Assembly: GCA_002308795.1 (NCBI GenBank)
Contig: DBVV01000031.1
Coordinates: forward strand, 1-6,924
Origin: Mageeibacillus sp. UBA1255
GTDB lineage: Bacteria; Bacillota; Clostridia; UBA1212; UBA1255
Direction: 5' to 3'
Length of the DNA stretch: 6,924 nucleotides
Part shown: in pieces, positions 6,007 through 6,924 of the stretch
How the letters are laid out: each line of letters begins with the position of its first letter
Position numbering within the stretch: position 1 is the stretch's first letter
The notes under the pieces: generated by a model
The model's database searches: none
What the model was told of the DNA's origin: nothing
The model's input: the letters and a program-made list of their open reading frames with translations, nothing else
Made by a program: the position numbers and the translations under genes

Positions 6007-6813
6007 TCAGCCGCAGAATTTAAAACCTGTACCGATCAGACCGGACTGGTTGAAGTTGTCAATATCGTGGCGGATTATGTAGTCCATATACGACGCCACC
6101 ATTTTAGCAGTAAGCAGATAGCCCGCGGCGTTCATATGGCCGCTGGTGAAGAACATACGCTTGAAATCATCGTCGTACTCAGGCGCGTAATCATGCAGAT
6201 CGATCACGTACGTGTTTTCGAAATGCTCCGCCAGGTCGTACATAAGCTGACGGTGGGCAAGGCGCTTGTCCTCGGCACCGCGCTCCGCAACGTTGCGCAC
6301 AGGCTCGCGAGGCATCGTGATAAGGAAGAATTTAGCCTCAGGCTGCAGCTCTTTATAATGCTGGATCATTCGCGCGTAATAGCCGCAGAACGTCGGATTA
6401 TTGTAATGCCAGTTGGGTTTGATGTCGTTGTCAACGCTCCCGATCTCCTGATTGAGGCCGAACAGGTCGTTGCAGCCCATCGCGATCAGGTATGCCTGGG
6501 CGAGTTTATCGTGACCCCACCAGCCCATCGCGTCAGCGTAGCTGTTGCAGTATTCGGACGCCGTCATCCCGCCACGTGAGAAATTATACACGGTGGTACC
6601 GGCCATGCGGGCAAGGTATTGGCCCCACGAGTAGTCGAACCAGTCGTGGTACGTCGTCGGGCTTCCCACGTCGCGGGCTTCGAGCTCGCCGGAGGAGAGG
6701 CTGTCTCCTACAACGGCAATTTTACGGAAAATGCCTACGAATCCGCCGTCGTTTACGAGGCGGTCAAGCGGTTTTTCATTAGGGTCGTTGGAGTAAAGTG
6801 CGCTGAGTTCCAT
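6007..6813 (-). CDS. Cytosolic SGNH/GDSL-fold hydrolase (esterase, lipase or deacetylase type)
   Basis: 268 residues. The SGNH blocks are visible: GDSLSSGE (36-43, nucleophile Ser38), NFSRGGMTA (77-85, oxyanion Gly81 or Gly82), AMGCNDLFG (111-119, Asn115) and SGHMNAAGY (224-232, His226). The usual block V is DxxH; here the position three before His is Thr223, so the classical Asp of the triad is absent. The protein has no signal peptide or membrane segment, so it should act in the cytosol. The family hydrolyses ester or acetyl groups on lipids, sugars or glycans; the substrate is not readable. The start at 6813 has AAAGGA (6824-6829 on the minus strand) 10 bases upstream, a slightly long spacing. 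It is the first gene of a minus-strand operon with the YhhN-type protein and is preceded by a good promoter and repeats. Confidence 0.88.
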   Translation of the reverse strand: MELSALYSNDPNEKPLDRLVNDGGFVGIFRKIAVVGDSLSSGELEARDVGSPTTYHDWFDYSWGQYLARMAGTTVYNFSRGGMTASEYCNSYADAMGWWGHDKLAQAYLIAMGCNDLFGLNQEIGSVDNDIKPNWHYNNPTFCGYYARMIQHYKELQPEAKFFLITMPREPVRNVAERGAEDKRLAHRQLMYDLAEHFENTYVIDLHDYAPEYDDDFKRMFFTSGHMNAAGYLLTAKMVASYMDYIIRHDIDNFNQSGLIGTGFKFCG

Positions 6814-6862
6814 TTACGTCAATTCCTTTCGTCAACGTTTTTCGTCAGCGTTACTTTACTCC
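6790..6862. repeat. 10-bp perfect inverted repeat spanning the SGNH gene start
   Basis: GGAGTAAAGT at 6790-6799 (inside codons 5 to 8 of the hydrolase) is the exact reverse complement of ACTTTACTCC at 6853-6862, which contains the predicted -10 element. The arms are 53 bases apart. The outer arm lies upstream of the predicted transcript start, so it could act at the DNA level but not as an RNA hairpin. It may be chance. Confidence 0.35.
6814..6852 (-). repeat. Three tandem 13-base repeats in the leader of the SGNH gene
   Basis: Read on the minus strand, AACGCTGACGAAA (6852-6840), AACGTTGACGAAA (6839-6827) and GGAATTGACGTAA (6826-6814) follow each other with no gap. The first two are identical at 12 of 13 positions. 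The third keeps TGACG and AA, and its changed 5' end helps form the AAAGGA ribosome binding site. The array fills the stretch between the -10 box and the start codon. Confidence 0.7.
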
Positions 6863-6882
6863 GGTTTCGGGTCAGATGTCAA
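6853..6882 (-). promoter_or_regulatory. Sigma-A type promoter of the SGNH-YhhN operon
   Basis: On the minus strand a perfect TTGACA (-35, 6882-6877) is followed after 18 bases by TAAAGT (-10, 6858-6853), four of six consensus bases. Transcription would start near 6845, at the edge of the tandem repeats, giving a leader of about 32 bases. Confidence 0.6.
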
Positions 6883-6886
6883 TAGC

Positions 6887-6900
6887 CGTCGTTCACGACG
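6887..6900. promoter_or_regulatory. Palindrome next to the -35 box, possible operator
   Basis: CGTCGT (6887-6892) and ACGACG (6895-6900) are perfect inverted arms around a 2-base centre. The element lies 4 bases upstream of the predicted -35 box of the minus-strand operon, a position typical for an activator or repressor site. The regulator is unknown. The bases from 6901 to the window end hold nothing I recognise. Confidence 0.35.
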
Positions 6901-6924
6901 ACAGCGTAAAGAGATTGTAGGTCA

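Noticed and set aside
5361..6023. A second plus-strand open frame of 220 codons, full of Arg, Gln, Glu and His
   Set aside because: Same antisense shadow effect over the YhhN-type gene; low-complexity composition and no recognisable domain.
5329..6579. A 416-codon plus-strand open frame across the minus-strand operon
   Set aside because: It is antisense to two genes with clear family motifs, its translation is Arg/Ala-rich without any motif, and it has no convincing ribosome binding site. It is a shadow of G/C-rich coding on the other strand.

Overview
The window looks like part of the chromosome of an anaerobic clostridial Firmicute (Ruminococcaceae/Lachnospiraceae-like). This is an inference from the low-GC Gram-positive style lipoprotein, strong GGAGG ribosome binding sites, the acetate kinase, and a large surface glycosidase-like protein held by a C-terminal membrane anchor instead of an LPXTG motif. 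No rRNA, tRNA, CRISPR array, insertion sequence or phage gene is visible.

Layout. (1) Positions 1-1254, A/T-rich: the C-terminal half of a matrixin-type zinc metalloprotease that has lost its N-terminus (84-362), then an intact lipoprotein built from two diverged copies of one domain (388-1254). (2) Positions 1276-5260, more G/C-rich: a promoter, a short structured leader, acetate kinase ackA (1357-2565), and, overlapping its stop codon by ATGA, an 876-residue secreted membrane-anchored protein (2562-5192). That protein has an N-terminal beta-sandwich, a GH71/GH99/WbsX-like barrel and a CBM9-like domain. A hairpin terminator follows at 5219-5267. (3) Positions 5283-6882, minus strand, convergent with block 2: a two-gene operon, a cytosolic SGNH/GDSL hydrolase (6007-6813) followed 25 bases later by a YhhN/TMEM86-type membrane protein (5283-5981). 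It is driven by a recognisable sigma-A type promoter next to a palindrome and a 13-base tandem repeat.

How the parts may work together. Block 2 couples translation of a fermentation enzyme (acetyl phosphate to acetate and ATP) to that of an envelope glycan-active protein. Block 3 pairs a soluble esterase-fold enzyme with a predicted lysoplasmalogenase, so a plasmalogen or ether-lipid turnover pathway is a testable idea. Block 1 looks like accessory envelope or secreted functions in decay.

Nothing here is a clear new defence or mobile system. The best leads are the SGNH-YhhN pair with its unusual leader, the glycosidase-like protein that lacks one expected acidic residue, and the duplicated-domain lipoprotein.
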